Of a stretch of 64,000 nt of DNA, positions 1-14,400 are shown one piece after another. Origin of the DNA: Streptomyces endocoffeicus (GTDB lineage Bacteria > Actinomycetota > Actinomycetes > Streptomycetales > Streptomycetaceae); NCBI RefSeq assembly GCF_016741935.1, contig NZ_JAERRG010000018.1, forward strand, positions 1 through 64,000, written 5' to 3'. Position numbers and translations under genes: made by a program. Numbering within the stretch: position 1 is the first letter of the stretch; the number at the start of each line of letters is the position of its first letter. Under the pieces are notes generated by a model that had not been told where the DNA came from, ran no database searches, and saw only the letters and a list, made by a program, of their open reading frames with translations.

Positions 1-2470
1 AATTCCGATACCAGTACCCCGCATCCAGCCCCGCCGTATCCAGCACCCCACCAGTCACCGTCGAATAGAACGGCACCGACGACGAGCGCGGAGCGATCCC
101 CTCGAGGGCCTGCCGAAGCTCACCCTCGATGGCCTCCACATGAGCACAGTGCGAGGCGTAATCCACCGGCACACGCCGCGCCCGAATCCCCTCCACCTCA
201 CACGCCGCCAGCAGCTCATCCAACGCATCCGCGTCACCGGACACCACAACCGCCGACGGGCCATTCACCGCCGCCACCGACAACCGCTCACCCCACGCCC
301 CAAGCCGCTCCCGCACCGAGTCCACCGGCAACGACACCGACACCATCCCGCCACGACCCGACAACGCCCGCAACGCCCTGCTCCGCAACGCCACCACACG
401 CGCCGCATCCTCCAACGACAACCCACCCGCCACACACGCCGCCGCGATCTCACCCTGCGAATGACCCACCACCGCCGCAGGCACCACACCAAACGACCGC
501 CACAACTCCGCCAACGACACCATCACCGCCCACAACACCGGCTGCACCACATCAACCCGCCCCAACGCCGCCGCATCACCCAGCACATCGCCCAGCGACC
601 AGTCCACAAACGGCCCCAACGCCGCCGCACACTCACCCAACCGCTCCGCAAACACCGGCGAAGACTCCAGCAACCCCGCCGCCATACCCACCCACTGCGA
701 CCCCTGCCCCGGAAACACCAACACCGCACGACCATCACCACCCGCAACCACACCCCGCACCAACCCAGAGACGTCCTGGCCCGCCGCCAGCGCCGCCACC
801 CCACCGACCAAACCGCCCCGGTCCCCCGCCAGCACCACCGCACGATGCTCGAAGACCGTACGCGTCGTCGCCAGCGACCACCCCACATCCCCGGCCGACA
901 GCTCCGCCCGCTCCCCCACGTACGACGCCAGCCGACCCGCCTGCGCCCGCAACGCCGCCTCGGAGCGGGCCGTCAGCACCCACGGGACCACCGTAGAGTC
1001 GCCCCCGCTCACCCCCTCGTCCGCCGCGTCATCGTCATCGCCGACCGGTGCCTGTTCCAGTACCACATGGGCGTTGGTACCGCTGACGCCGAAGGCCGAG
1101 ACACCGGCCCGGCGCGGTTCGCCGCTCTCCGGCCATGCGGCCTGCTCGGCCAGCAGCTCGACCGCGCCGGCCGACCAGTCCACATGCGGTGTCGGCTCAT
1201 CGACGTGCAGCGTCTTCGGCAGCGCACCGTGTTGCATGGCCAGGACCATCTTCATCACACCGGCCACACCCGCCGCCGCCTGCGTATGGCCGAGGTTGGA
1301 CTTCACCGACCCCAGCAGCAGTGGCCGACCGTCCGCACGGTCCTGCCCATAGGTGGCCAGCAGCGCCTGCGCCTCGATCGGATCGCCCAGCGTGGTACCC
1401 GTGCCATGCGCCTCGACCGCGTCCACCTCGGCGGCCGACAGCCGCGCGTTGGCCAGGGCCTGGAGGATAACGCGTTGCTGGGAAATGCCATTGGGCACGG
1501 TCAGGCCGCTGCTGCTGCCGTCCTGGTTGACGGCGGAGCCGCGTACCACCGCCAGTACCGGGTGGCCGTTGCGCCGCGCGTCCGACAGCCGCTCCAGCAG
1601 CAGCATGCCCACACCCTCGCCCCAGCCCGTGCCATCCGCGGCCGCCGCGAACGCCTTGCACCGGCCGTCCGGGGCGAGACCCCGCTGACGGCTGAACTCC
1701 ACGAAGAGGCCGGGCGTGGACATCACGGTCACGCCTCCGGCGAGGGCCAGCGGGCACTCCCCCTGCCGCAGGGACTGCACCGCGAGATGCAGTGCCACCA
1801 GCGACGATGAGCAGGCGGTGTCCACCGTCACCGCGGGTCCCTCGAAGCCGAAGGTGTACGAGAGCCGACCCGACATCACACTGGCCGCGCCGCTGGTGGC
1901 CAGGAATCCCTCGACGCCCTTCGGGGCCTGCCGCAGCGCGACGGTGTAGTCCTGACCGTTGGTGCCCACGAAGACACCGGCCTTGCTGCCGCGCAACGAC
2001 GCCGGAGTGACACCGGCCCGCTCCATGGCCTCCCACGACGTCTCCAGCAGCAGGCGCTGCTGCGGGTCCATCGCCAGCGCCTCACGCGGCGAGATCCCGA
2101 AGAAGGCGGGATCGAAGGCGCCCGCTTCGGAGAGGAACGCGCCCTCCTTGACGTACGAGGTGCCGGAGCGATCGGGGTCCGGGTCGTACAGCTCCTCCAG
2201 ATCCCAGCCACGGTCCTCCGGGAACGCGCTCACGGCGTCCTCGCCACGGGCGAGCAGCCCCCACAGCTCCTCCGGAGACCGCACACCGCCGGGGAAGCGG
2301 CAGCTCATCGCCACGATCGCGATCGGCTCCCGGGACTTCTCCTCGACATCGCGGAGACGCCGCTGCGTCTGGCGCAGATCGGCCATGACGCGCTTGAGGT
2401 ATTCGACGAGCTTCTCTTCGTTTGACACTTGGCCCTGCCCCCTCGAAGAAACCGGGTGGTTCTCGTTCAT
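1..2470 (-). CDS. Modular type I PKS, second gene (5' part: docking domain, KS, partial AT; module 8)
   Basis: Translation from the ATG at 2470 gives an N-terminal coiled-coil docking segment (residues about 15-45, containing EYLKRVMADLRQTQRRLRDV), then a ketosynthase from EPIAIVAMSCRFPGG (about residue 46) with active-site Cys in DTACSSS near base 1810. An acyltransferase follows, with GHSQGE near base 465 and YASH near base 150. GHSQG plus YASH is the family signature for methylmalonyl-CoA. The frame stays open to the window edge, so the rest of module 8 and the gene end lie outside. The start is one base after the TGA of the giant PKS gene (TGA-C-ATG), so the two are almost certainly co-transcribed and translationally coupled. 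The docking segment should receive the chain from the C-terminal docking tail of the giant protein. Confidence 0.93.
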   Translation of the reverse strand, partial: MNENHPVSSRGQGQVSNEEKLVEYLKRVMADLRQTQRRLRDVEEKSREPIAIVAMSCRFPGGVRSPEELWGLLARGEDAVSAFPEDRGWDLEELYDPDPDRSGTSYVKEGAFLSEAGAFDPAFFGISPREALAMDPQQRLLLETSWEAMERAGVTPASLRGSKAGVFVGTNGQDYTVALRQAPKGVEGFLATSGAASVMSGRLSYTFGFEGPAVTVDTACSSSLVALHLAVQSLRQGECPLALAGGVTVMSTPGLFVEFSRQRGLAPDGRCKAFAAAADGTGWGEGVGMLLLERLSDARRNGHPVLAVVRGSAVNQDGSSSGLTVPNGISQQRVILQALANARLSAAEVDAVEAHGTGTTLGDPIEAQALLATYGQDRADGRPLLLGSVKSNLGHTQAAAGVAGVMKMVLAMQHGALPKTLHVDEPTPHVDWSAGAVELLAEQAAWPESGEPRRAGVSAFGVSGTNAHVVLEQAPVGDDDDAADEGVSGGDSTVVPWVLTARSEAALRAQAGRLASYVGERAELSAGDVGWSLATTRTVFEHRAVVLAGDRGGLVGGVAALAAGQDVSGLVRGVVAGGDGRAVLVFPGQGSQWVGMAAGLLESSPVFAERLGECAAALGPFVDWSLGDVLGDAAALGRVDVVQPVLWAVMVSLAELWRSFGVVPAAVVGHSQGEIAAACVAGGLSLEDAARVVALRSRALRALSGRGGMVSVSLPVDSVRERLGAWGERLSVAAVNGPSAVVVSGDADALDELLAACEVEGIRARRVPVDYASHCAHVEAIEGELRQALEGIAPRSSSVPFYSTVTGGVLDTAGLDAGYWYRN

Positions 2471-2471
2471 G

Positions 2472-5400
2472 TCAGGCGTCTCCGAGTTCTCGGTCGATCA
2501 CGTCGAAGAGCTCGTCCACCGATGCGCTTTCCAGGTCGTCGTCGGCGTGGTCGTCCCGTACGGCGCTCCCGCCCCCGCCGACGGGTTCGCTCAGCTTGGC
2601 CAGCACCGACTGGAGCCGGACGATGGCCTTCGTCCGGGTGATGTCGTCCTGCGGCATGGCCGTAAGGACGGTTTCGAGTCGGTCGATCTCGGCGGGCAGC
2701 GACTTCTCCGGGGCCGCCTCGTCCTCGACCAGCTCCCCCATGAGGTGGCGGGCCAGCGCGGACGCCGATCCGTAGTCGAACAGTGCGGTCGGCCGCAGCC
2801 GCAGCCCGGTGGCCGTGTTGAGCCGGTTGCGCAGTTCCACGGCGGTCAGCGAATCGAGCCCCATGTCGAAGAAGCCACGCTCGGCGTCGATGCCCTCGTG
2901 CGTGGCGTATCCGAGGACGGCGGCCGTATGCGTACGCACCAGGTCGACCAGGGCGGGTTGGCGTTCCGCCGCCGGGAGCTCCGCGAGTGTCGTGGCGAGC
3001 GTCGGCCGGTGGGTGCCGGCGGCCTGCCCGTCCAGAGTGGCGTCGGTGGCCTGCCGTGCCGTCCTGACCTCGGCGATGTCGCCGAAGAGGAGGCCGAGCC
3101 GGGTGCCGTCGACACCGGCGGTGAAGCGCGGCCAGTCGATGTCGGTGATGACCGGGCAGGTGTCCGACTGGTTGACGGCCCGCGCCATCGCGGCCACGGC
3201 CAGCTCGGGTTCCATCGCGGGCAGGCCGAACCGCTCCATGCGGCCGCTGATGGCCGCGTCCTGGGTGGCCATGCCACCGTCGGCCCACGGCCCCCAGGCC
3301 ACGGAGGAGGCGGGCAGGCCCTCGGCGCGGCGGTGTTCGGCGAGCGCGTCCAGGAAGGCGTTCGCCGCCGCGTAGTTGCCCTGTCCGGCGCCACCCACCG
3401 TCGCGGAGAACGAGGAGAACAGCACGAACGCCGAAAGGTCCAGCTCGCGCGTCAGCTCGTGCAGATGCCACGCCGCCTCGGACTTCGCCCGCAGCACACC
3501 TTCGAACCGGTCCACCGACAGCCCGTCCAGCACACCGTCATCCAGCACACCCGCCGTATGTACGACAGCCGTCAGCGGGAACTCCTCCGGAATCCGGGCC
3601 AACACCCCGGCCAGCGCATCCCGGTCGCCCACATCGCATGCCGCAACCGTCACCCGAGCACCCGACTCGGCCAGCTGCGCCCGCAACTTGTCCACGCCCT
3701 CGGCCGCCGGACCGCGCCGCGAGACCAGCACCAGATGCTCCGCACCGGCCCGCGCCAGCCATCGCGCCACATGGGCGCCCAGCGCGCCCGTACCACCGGT
3801 CACCAACACCGTCCCCGACGGCTGCCACGCCTCCCCGCCCCCGGCACCCACCGCCGCCGCACGGACCACACGGCGAGCGAACACACCCGACGCCCGCACC
3901 GCCAGTTCGTCCTCACCGGTGGCACCGCCGATGACGGCGGTCAGTCGCTCCAGGGCCCGGCTGTCCGGCGCCTGCGGCAGGTCGACGAGGCCGCCCCAGC
4001 GCTCCGGGGCCTCCAGTCCGGCGACCCGGCCCAGCCCCCACACCGCCGCCTGTTCCAGGCTCAACGGACTCTCCGAACCGCCCGTCGCCATCGCGCCCCG
4101 CGTCACACACCACACGCGGCCACCCACACCCGCGTCGCCGATCCCCTGAAGCAGGGACAAGGTCAGCGCAAGGCCCGCGGGCACCGCCGCATACCGGCCG
4201 TGCCGCCCCTCGGCCGATGCCAGCAGCGACAGCACCCCCGTGACGTCGGCTGCCCTGTCCGCGCCGCCCAGGGCGTCGCGCAGCCGGGCCGCCACCACCT
4301 CACGGTCGGCTGCGGCATCCTCGATCTCGACGACCACGGGCAGCGCACCGCGCATGGCCAAGGCGGCCACGCAGTCCGCGACCCATGCGTCGTCGGCCAG
4401 CCCGGCGGGGACCGCCACCAGCCACGTTCCCGTCAGCGCCGCAGCCGCCACCTCCGATACCGGCGACCAGGCGATCCGGTAGCGCCACGCGTCGACCTGT
4501 GACCGCTCACGGTTACGACGCCGCCACGACGACAGGACCGGCAGCACCGCCGCGAGCGACTCACCCGTGACGGCCTCGCTCTCGACGGCCAGCGTGTCCG
4601 CCAGCGCCGACAGGTCCGCGCGCTCCACCGCGTCCCAGAAGTCGGCGTCGGCGGGGTCGCGTTGGGCGTCTGCCGTGCCGTGTTGGGTTTCCGGCGTCGC
4701 GCCTGTCGCAACCCAGTAGCGCGTGCGTTGGAATGCGTACGTCGGCAGCTCCACCTGCCGCGCCGGTCGTCCGGCGATGGCCGCGAGCACGGCCGTCCAG
4801 TCCACCGGCACACCCCGGACATGCGCCCCGGCGGCGAGCGTCAGTGCGGTCTCGACCTCGTCGCGATCGGAGCGCGCGGCCGGTAGGAAGACGGCGACAT
4901 CTGCTGTCTCCTCCGGCAGGCACTGCTCGCCCATCGTGGACAGCACCTCGTCCGGGCCGAGCTCCAGGTAGGTGGTGACTCCCGCCTCCGCCAGACTCCG
5001 CACCCCGTCCGCGAACCGCACGGTCTCGCGGACGTGTCGTACCCAGTACTCGGCGGAGCACAGCGCATCGACGTCCGCCACCAGTCCCGTCACGTTCGAC
5101 ACGACGGGGATACGGGGAGACGCGTACGACAACCCCTCGGCCACCTGCCGAAACTCCGCCAGCATCGGCTCCATCAGCGGCGAATGGAAGGCATGCGAAA
5201 CCCGCAGCCGCTTGGTCTTGATGCCCTCGGTCTCCAGCAGCCCGGCAATCTCCACCACGACTTCTTCCGCGCCGGAAATCACGGTCGAACGCGGACCGTT
5301 GACCGCCGCCACACTCACCTCAGCCTCACGACCGGCCAGGAGCGGCAGTACGTCGGCCTCGGCGGCCTGCACCGACACCATCACCCCACCCGAGGGCAGC

Positions 5401-8400
5401 GCCTGCATCAACCGCCCACGAGCCGCCACCAACACACACGCATCCGCAAGCGACAACACCCCCGCCACATACGCCGCCACCAGCTCACCAATCGAATGCC
5501 CGGCCACAAAGTCCGGCCGCACACCCCACGACTCCACCAGCCGGAACAGCGCCACCTCCACCGCGAACAACCCACACTGCGTATACGCGGTCTCATCCAA
5601 CCCCGCCGCGTCCCCACGGATCACCTCCCGCAGCGAACCCTCCAGCGCGCCCTCAAAGTGCCCGCACACCTCATCGAACGCCTCCGCGAACACCGGGAAC
5701 GCCTCGTACAACCCCTGGCCCATCCCGACCCGCTGACTCCCCTGACCCGAGAACAACACCGCCAACTTGCCCGGCACCGCAGACCCCTGAACCACACCCG
5801 GCGCCGGGTCACCAATCGACAGCGCCTCCAAGCCATCGACAAGACCAGCCCGATCAGCGGCCAGCACCACAGCCCGATGCTCAAACGCGCTACGCGTCGT
5901 GACCAGCGACGACGCCACATCGGCCACCGACGTCTCCGCCCCGGCCCGACTGCGCGCGTACGACAGAAGCCGCTCCGCCTGCGCTCGCAGCGCGGGTTCG
6001 GACTTCGCCGACACCACCCACGGCACCAGCGCCGCTCCTTCGAGCCCGTCGGTCACCGGCCCGGCGACGGGCCGCTCCTCGGGGGCGTGCTCCAGGATGA
6101 CGTGCGCGTTGGTGCCACTGATGCCGAACGACGACACACCCGCACGCCGGGGGCGGCCGGTCTCCGGCCACTCCACCGCGCCCGTCAGCAGCTCCACCGC
6201 ACCCGCCGACCAATCCACATGCGGCGACGGCTCATCGACATGCAACGTCTTCGGCAGTACCCCGTACCGCATCGACAGCACCATCTTCATCACGCCCGCC
6301 ACACCGGCAGCCGCCTGCGCATGACCGATGTTCGACTTGATCGCGCCCAGCCACAGCGGCCGCTCCTCGGCCGCCCGCTCCTGGCCGTACGTCGCCAGCA
6401 ACGCCTGCGCCTCGATCGGATCGCCCAGCTTCGTTCCCGTACCGTGCGCCTCCACCGCGTCCACGTCGGCGGCCGACAGCCGAGCGTTCTCCAACGCCGC
6501 CCGGATCACCCGCTGCTGCGACGGACCATTCGGCGCCGTCAAACCGTTCGACGCGCCGTCCTGGTTGATGGCACTGCCGCGCACCACCGCGAGCACCTGG
6601 TGGCCGTTCCGCCGTGCGTCTGACAGCCGTTCCAGCAGCAGCATCCCGACGCCCTCGGCCCAGCCGGTGCCGTCCGCGGCTCCCGCGAAGGGCTTGCAGC
6701 GCCCGTCCGGGGCCAGTCCGCGCTGACGGCTGAACTCGACGAACGCGAGCGGGCTGGCCATGACCGTGGCGCCGCCCGCGAGGGCCAGCGAGCACTCGCC
6801 CTGCCGCAGCGCCTGGGCGGCCCAGTGCAGCGCCACCAGGGACGACGAGCAGGCGGTGTCCACGGTCACCGCGGGTCCCTCGAAGCCGAAGGTGTAGGAG
6901 ATGCGCCCCGAGGCGACACTTCCCGCGTTGCCCGTCATGAGGTAGCCCTCGGTGGCCTCGCCGGCCTGCTGCACCGCATCGGTGTAGTCGTGGTAGGTCA
7001 GCCCGCAGAACACACCGGTCTGGCTGCCGCGCACCGACGCCGGGTCGATACCGGCCCGCTCCAGCGCCTCCCACGACGTCTCCAGCAGCAACCGCTGCTG
7101 CGGATCCATCGCCAACGCCTCACGCGGCGAAATCCCGAAGAACTCCGGATCGAAATCACCCGCGTCATACAGGAAACCACCCTCACGCGCATACGCCGTG
7201 CCCCGATGATCGGGATCCGGGTGATACAGACCCTCCAGATCCCAGCCACGATCGTCGGGCAGCCCCGAGATCGCGTCCCCGCCGCTGATGAGCAGTTGCC
7301 ACAGCTCTTCTGGCGTACGGACGCCACCCGGGAAGCGGCAGCCCATTCCGACGATGGCGATCGGCTCGTCGTCGGTCCTGGCCTTGCGCACCGACGGCGT
7401 GGCCTGGGTCCGGTCGAGGGCCGGGGATTCGTCCGCGACCTGTACGGAGCCCATCACCTCGCTGAGGATGTGGCGGGCGACCGCGGTCGGTGTCGGATAG
7501 TCGAAGACCAGCGTGGCCGGAAGCCGAAGACCGGTGGCGGCGTTGAGACGGTTGCGCAGTTCGACCGCGGTGAGCGAGTCGAAGCCGATGTCGCTGAACG
7601 CACGGTCGGGAGCGATCGCGTCCGGCTCCGTATGGCCGAGCACGGCTCCCGCGTGATCGGCCACCAGCTCCAGCAGGATGTCCTCCCGCTCGGACTGGGG
7701 CAGACCCGTGAGACGGCGTACCAGGACAGTGGCGCCGCCCTGATCGTCGGCGGCGGCGTCGATCACCCGCCGGGCCGGGGCGCCGATGAGGTGGCGCAGC
7801 AGAGCGGGGGTGGTTCCGGGCCGGGCGTGTGCGCGGAGCACCGCGACGTCCATGCGCGTCGGCACCAGCAGGGCGTCATCGGTCGTGTGTGCCGCGTCGA
7901 GGAGCGCGAGCCCCTCGTCGGCGGTCAGGGGGGTCATCCCGAACCGGGCCATCCGGGCCATGTCGACCTCGCCCAAGTGGCCGGTCATATCGCTGCGTTC
8001 GGCCCAGAAGCCCCAGGCCAACGACACCCCCGCGAGCCCGAGCGCCCGACGGCGCGCGGCCAGCGCATCCAGGAACATGTTCGCCGCCGCATAGTTCCCC
8101 TGACCCGCCGCACCAAAAGTCGCAGCAGCGGACGAGAACATCACGAACGCCGACAGATCCAGATCCCGCGTCAACTCATCCAGATACACCGCCGCATCGA
8201 CCTTTGGCCGCAACACCGCGTCAATACGCTCCGGCGTCAACGACTCGACGAGGCCGTCGTCCAGTACGCCGGCCGCGTGCACCACACCACGCAACGGACG
8301 ATCCGCCGGAATACGCGCCAGCACCCCCGCCAACGCCTCACGGTCGGCGACATCGCACGCCTCGAACACCACGCGTGCGCCGATGTCGGCGAGCTCGGCT

Positions 8401-11400
8401 TCCAGCTCCGCCGCACCCGCCGCCTCGCGGCCGCGACGCGACACCAGCACCACGCTGCGCACCCCGTGGCGGGCGACCAGATGGCGCGCCACCAAACCGC
8501 CCAGCACACCACTGGCGCCCGTGATCAGCACCGAGCCATCGGGCTCCCACACCACGTCTCGTCGAGGTGCCACGGGTACCAGGGCCCGGGTCAGCCTGGG
8601 GGCGTACGCACCGCCCCCACGCACGGCGATCTGAGGCTCTCCGGTGGCCACCGCCGCGCCGATCGCCTCAGCGGCCCACTCCAGGCTCTCCACATCCACC
8701 AGGACGAATCGGTCCGGATGCTCGGCCTGTGCCGAGCGCACCAGACCCCAGACCGCGGCAGCCGCCGCATCCGGCACATCCTCACCCACCACGGCCGCCA
8801 CCGCACCCCGCGTCACCACCACCAGTCGCGATTCGGCGCACCGCTCCTCGGCCAGCCACACCTGGAGCGCGTCCAGGGCTCGATGCGTCGCCCGGCGGGT
8901 CGCGGACACCAGGTCGTCTTCCGCCGCGACGGAGTCGGTTGCCGAGTCGGTGAGGAACGGCAGAAGGACAAGTTCGGGCACGGCCCCGGCCGATGCGTCG
9001 GACCGGAGCAGCGCGCCCATGTCGTCGTACTCGTCGATCCGGCCACCGCTCGTTTCGAGCGCGGTGCGCAGTTCGGCGCCGTCAGGGCCGACGATCGACC
9101 AGTGGGCGCGGTCCGGCTCAACACCGGCGGAGCCTGCCGGGACACTCATCCACTCCACCCGGAACAGCGACTCATGGGGCCTCCGTCCCCCGGTGAGCTG
9201 CTCCGATGTGAAGGTGCGGGTCGCCACCGCATCGACATCGGCCACCGCGTGGCCCGATTCGTCGGCCAGCAGGATCGCCACGCCGTCCGGCCGTTCCGTG
9301 GAGAGCCGTACGCGCAGGGTCGTCGCACCGGTGGCGTACAGGGACATCCCGGTCCACCGGTACGGGAGCCGGACGCGGCCGCCGCCGTCGGCTGTCAGAT
9401 CGGTCGCGGCGTGCAGGGCCGCGTCGAGCAGCACGGGATGCAGGCCGAAGCGACCGGCCTCGGAGCGCATGTCCTCCGCCAACGCCACCTCGGCGAAGAT
9501 CTCCGCGCCGCGACGCCACGCTTGGCGCAGGGCGTGGAACGCCGGACCGTACTCGATACCGCTGAGCGCGGCCGCGCTCGGGTACCGGTCGGCGAGGTCG
9601 ATCGGCTGGGCGTCCGCCGGCGGCCACTGGCCGAGCCCGGTGTCCACCGGCGCCGTGGGCCCCTCCGTGTTCAGCACACCGGTGGCATGGTGGGTCCACG
9701 GGAGGTCGGCGGGCCCGTCCTCGAAGCGCGAGTAGAGGTTCACGGTGCGTCGTCCGGAGTCGTCCGGGCCGCCCACCGTCAGTTGCAGCTGGACGGCGCC
9801 GCTGTCGGGAAGGGCGAGGGGCGTTTCCTGCGTCAGCTCCGCCAAGTGGCCGCAGCCGACCGCGTCACCGGCGCGCAGCGCCAACTCGACCAGGGCGGAC
9901 CCGGGGAGCAGCGCGGTGCCGTGAATGGTGTGGTCGGCCAGCCATGGGTGCGTACGGAGCGAGAGTCGACCGGTGAAGAGCTGTCCGCCGAACTCGGGCA
10001 GCGCGACCGCCGCGCCGAGGAGGGGGTGGTCGGCGGAGGTCAGTCCGGCCGAGGACACATCGCCCGCCACGGCTGAGGGCTCGACCCAGTAGCGCTGGTG
10101 CTGGAAGGCGTACGTCGGCAGATCGACCCGCCGCGCACCCGTGCCCGCGAACATCCCCGCCCAGTCGACGGACGCGCCGCCGACGTATGCCTCGGCCAAG
10201 GAGGTGACGAATCGGTCGAGACCGCCTTCGTCACGGCGCAGGGATCCAACGGCGGTGACACGTGTCCCGCGGTCCTCGGCGGTCTGCTCCACGCCCATCG
10301 TGAGCACCGGATGGGCGCTGGCCTCGACGAACGTATCGAAGCCATCGGCCAGCAGGGCGCGTACGGTCTCGTCGAAGCGCACGGTCTGGCGCAGATTGCG
10401 GTACCAGTACGCGGCGTCCAGATCGGTCGTATCGAGCACTCCGCCGGTCACCGTCGAATAGAACGGCACCGACGACGGCCGAGGAGCGATCCCCGCGAGC
10501 TCCCGCAGCAACTCGCCCTCGATGGACTCCACATGAGCACAGTGCGAGGCGTAATCGACGGGGATACGACGCGCCCGGACCTCGTCCGCCTCACACACCG
10601 CCAGCAGCTCGTCCAGCGCGTCCGCGTCACCGGAGACCACAACCGCCGACGGGCCATTCACCGCCGCCACCGACAACCGCTCACCCCAACGGCCCAGCCG
10701 CTCCCGTACGACCTCCACCGGCAACGGCACCGACACCATCCCACCGAGCCCCGACAACGCCCGCAACGCCTTACTCCGCAACGCCACCACCCGCGCCGCA
10801 TCCTCCAACGACAACGCACCCACCACACACGCCGCCGCGATCTCACCCTGCGAATGACCAATGACCGCCGCGGGCTCCACACCGTACGAACGCCACAACT
10901 CAGCCAACGACACCATCACCGCCCACAACACCGGCTGCACCACATCCACCCGCTCCAACGCCTCCGCAGCACCCTCACCACCCCGCAACACATCCCCGAG
11001 CGACCAGTCCACGAACGGCGCCAACGCCGCCGCACACTCACCCACCCGCTCCGCGAACACCGGCGAAGACTCCAACAGCCCTGCCGCCATCCCCACCCAC
11101 TGCGACCCCTGACCAGGGAAGACAAGCGCCACACGACCATCAGCACCGGCCACACCCCGGATCAGCCCCGAGGCATCCCGGCCCTCCGCGAGTGCCGCCA
11201 CGCCATCGGCCAGACCGTTCCGATCCCCGGCCAGGACCACCGCACGATGCTCGAACGCACTGCGCGTGGTCGCCAGCGACAGGCCGATGTCATCGGCCGA
11301 GAGCTCCGCCCGCTCACGCACATGCGCCAGCAGCCGGTCCGCCTGTGTCCGCAGCGCGGCCTCGGACTTGCCCGAGACCGGCCAGGGGGTGACGGGCAGC

Positions 11401-14400
11401 AGCCCCAGGCCGCCGACGGGCTCGTCCGCGGCGGGCCGCTCGGCCAACGGCCGCGGCGAAGGCGCCTGCTCGAGGATGATGTGCGCGTTGGTGCCGCTGA
11501 CGCCGAAGGAGGACACGCCCGCCCGCCGCGGCCGACCGGTCTCGGGCCACGGCGCCGCATCGGTCAGCAGCTGGACGGTGCCGGGCGACCAGTCCACGTA
11601 CGGGGAGGGCTCGTCCACGTTGGGCATCCCGGGCAGCAGACCGTGCCGCATGGCCAGCACCATCTTGATCAGGCCGGCCACACCGGCGGCCGCCTGTGTA
11701 TGCCCGATGTTGGACTTGATCGAGCCGAGCCACAGGGGCTGTTCGTCGGTGTGCTCCCGGCCGTACGTGGCCAGCAACGCCTGCGCCTCGATCGGATCGC
11801 CCAGCGTCGTACCCGTACCGTGCGCCTCCACGACGTCGACCTGCCCGGCCGGGAGCCCGGCGTTGGCCAGCGCCTGGCGGATCACTCGCTGCTGGGACGG
11901 TCCGTTGGGCGCGGTGAGGCCGTTGCTGGCACCGTCCTGGTTGACGGCGGAGCCGCGTACCACCGCAAGGATCTGATGGCCGTTGCGGCGCGCGTCCGAC
12001 AGCCGCTCCAGCAGCAGCATGCCCACGCCCTCGCCCCAGGCCGTCCCGTCGGCGGCCGCCGCGAACGGCTTGCACCGGCCGTCCGGCGCCAGGCCCCGCT
12101 GGCGGCTGAACTCCACGAAGCCACGCGGTGACACCATCACCGAGACGCCACCGGCGAGCGCGAGGGAGCACTCGCCCTGTCGCAGCGCCTGTGCCGCCAG
12201 GTGCAGCGCCACCAGGGACGACGAACAGGCGGTGTCCACGGTCACCGCAGGTCCCTCGAAGCCGAAGGTGTACGAGATGCGGCCGGACACGACGCTGGCC
12301 GCGTTGCCAGTGGCCACATAGCCTTCGGTGGTCTCCGGGGCCCGGTCGACCAGGGACACGTACTCCTGCCCGTTGGTGCCCATGAACACGCCGGTACGGC
12401 TGCCGCGCACCGCTTCCGGGTCGATTCCGGCCCGTTCCCACAGCTCCCACGACGTTTCCAGCAGCAGCCGCTGCTGGGGGTCCATCGCCAGTGCCTCACG
12501 CGGCGAGATGCCGAAGAAGGACGCGTCGAAGCCGCTCACCTCGGAGAGGAACGCACCCTCGCGTACGTAGCTCTTTCCGAGGGCGTCCGGATCCGTGTCG
12601 TACAGCCCCTCAAGGTCCCAGCCACGGTCCGTGGGGAAGGCCGAGACGGCGTCCTCTCCGGCGGCCAGCAGCCGCCACAGGTCGTCGGCGGAGCGTACGT
12701 CGCCGGGGAAGCGGCAGCTCATCGAGACGATCGCGATCGTCTCATCGGCCGCGGCGGACGCGGTCGTGGCCACGTCCGCGGTCGCGCCGTCCGTCTGATC
12801 GTGGCTGCCGAGCAGTTCGGTGAGCAGATATCCGGCCAGCGCGGTCGGTGTGGGGTAATCGAAGACCAGGGTGGCCGGGAGCTGAACGCCCGTGGCCTCA
12901 CTGAGCTGGTTGCGCAGGCCCACCGCGGTCAGGGAGTCGAACCCGATCTCCATGAAGGCACGGCCGGGGCCGATGGCGTCCACACCGCTGTGGCCGAGTA
13001 CGGCGGCCACATGGGCACGCACGAGCTCCAGCAGGGTGCGCTGCCGTTCGGCCTCGGACAGGGTCTCCAGACGGCGGACGAGTGCCGAGGACTCCTCGGT
13101 GTGCGCGGGGTCGGTGTCGCCGGGCCGGGCGGTCGCGGTCAGCTTCCGGGCTTCCGGGACTCCGCTGAGCAGCCGGGACAGCCGCCGAGCCTCGAAGGTG
13201 TCGGCGAAACGCTCCCAGTCGGCGTCGACGACGGCGAGAGCGGCGTCCGGGTGGGTGACGGCGCGCTCCAGCGCCGCCAGGGCCAGCCGCGGATCCATCG
13301 CGGTCATGCCATTGCGCCGGATGGTGCGACTGACCTCGGCGCTGCTGACGGCCATGCCGTTGTCGGCCCAGGGGCCCCAGGCCACCGAGGTGGCCGGAAG
13401 CCCCGCACCGCGCCGCCACTCCGCCAACGCGTCCAAAATCGCGTTCGCCGCCGCATAATTCGCCTGCCCAGCCGCACCCACCGTCCCCGAGAACGAGGAA
13501 AACAGCACAAACGCCGAAAGCTCCAGCTCCCGCGTCAGCTCGTGCAGATGCCAAGCCGCCTCGGACTTCGCCCGCAGCACGCCTTCGAACCGCTCGGCCG
13601 ACAGCCCGTCCAGCACACCGTCATCCAGCACACCCGCCGTATGCACGACGGCCGTCAGCGGGAACTCCTCCGGCACCCCCGCCAACACCCCGGCCAGCGC
13701 ACCCCGATCACCCACATCACACGCCACAACCGTCACCCGAGCGCCCGTCTCACGCAGCTCGGCGCAGAGCTCATCCGCACCCTCAGCCCCAGGACCACGA
13801 CGCGACACCAACACCAGATGCTCCACACCCGAACGCGCCAACCACCGCGCCACATGAGCACCCAATGCACCCGTACCACCGGTCACCAACACAGTGCCCG
13901 ACGGCACCCAACCCTCCACGCCATGCCCGCCGGCCGACGCCCGGACGATACGGCGCGCGAACACCCCCGAGCCGCGCACGGCGACCTCGCTCTCGCCCGT
14001 ACGGCCGCTCACCACATCCACCAGGCGATCCGCCGCCCGCGCATCCCACACCTCGGGAAGATCCAGCAATCCGCCCCACCGCTCCGGAACCTCCAGACCG
14101 GCGACGCGGCCCAGGCCCCACACCGCGGCCTGCTCCACCGCGCGCACGCCCTCGGAACCAGCGACCGCGACCGCGCCGCGCGTCGCACACCACACCGGAG
14201 CGGCCAGGCCCACATCGCCCACCGCCTGCACCAGTGACAGCGTCAAGGCCACGCCCAGGGGCACCGACCGATGCTGGCCGTGACGGCCTTCGGCCAGCGC
14301 CAGCAGGGACAACACGCCTGCGGCAGCGGCCGCTTCGGACCCGCTCAGAGCCTCGCGGAGTCGCGCCGCCACCGACTCACGGTCGGCGTCCTCGGGCCCC

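Noticed and set aside
1959..4502. Long plus-strand open frames (847 codons here, others at 140-1810, 6825-10076, 25233-28211 and 36285-39482)
   Set aside because: They are antisense to PKS domains with intact catalytic motifs, are rich in Arg/His/Gln/Pro and match no family; high GC makes long antisense frames common.
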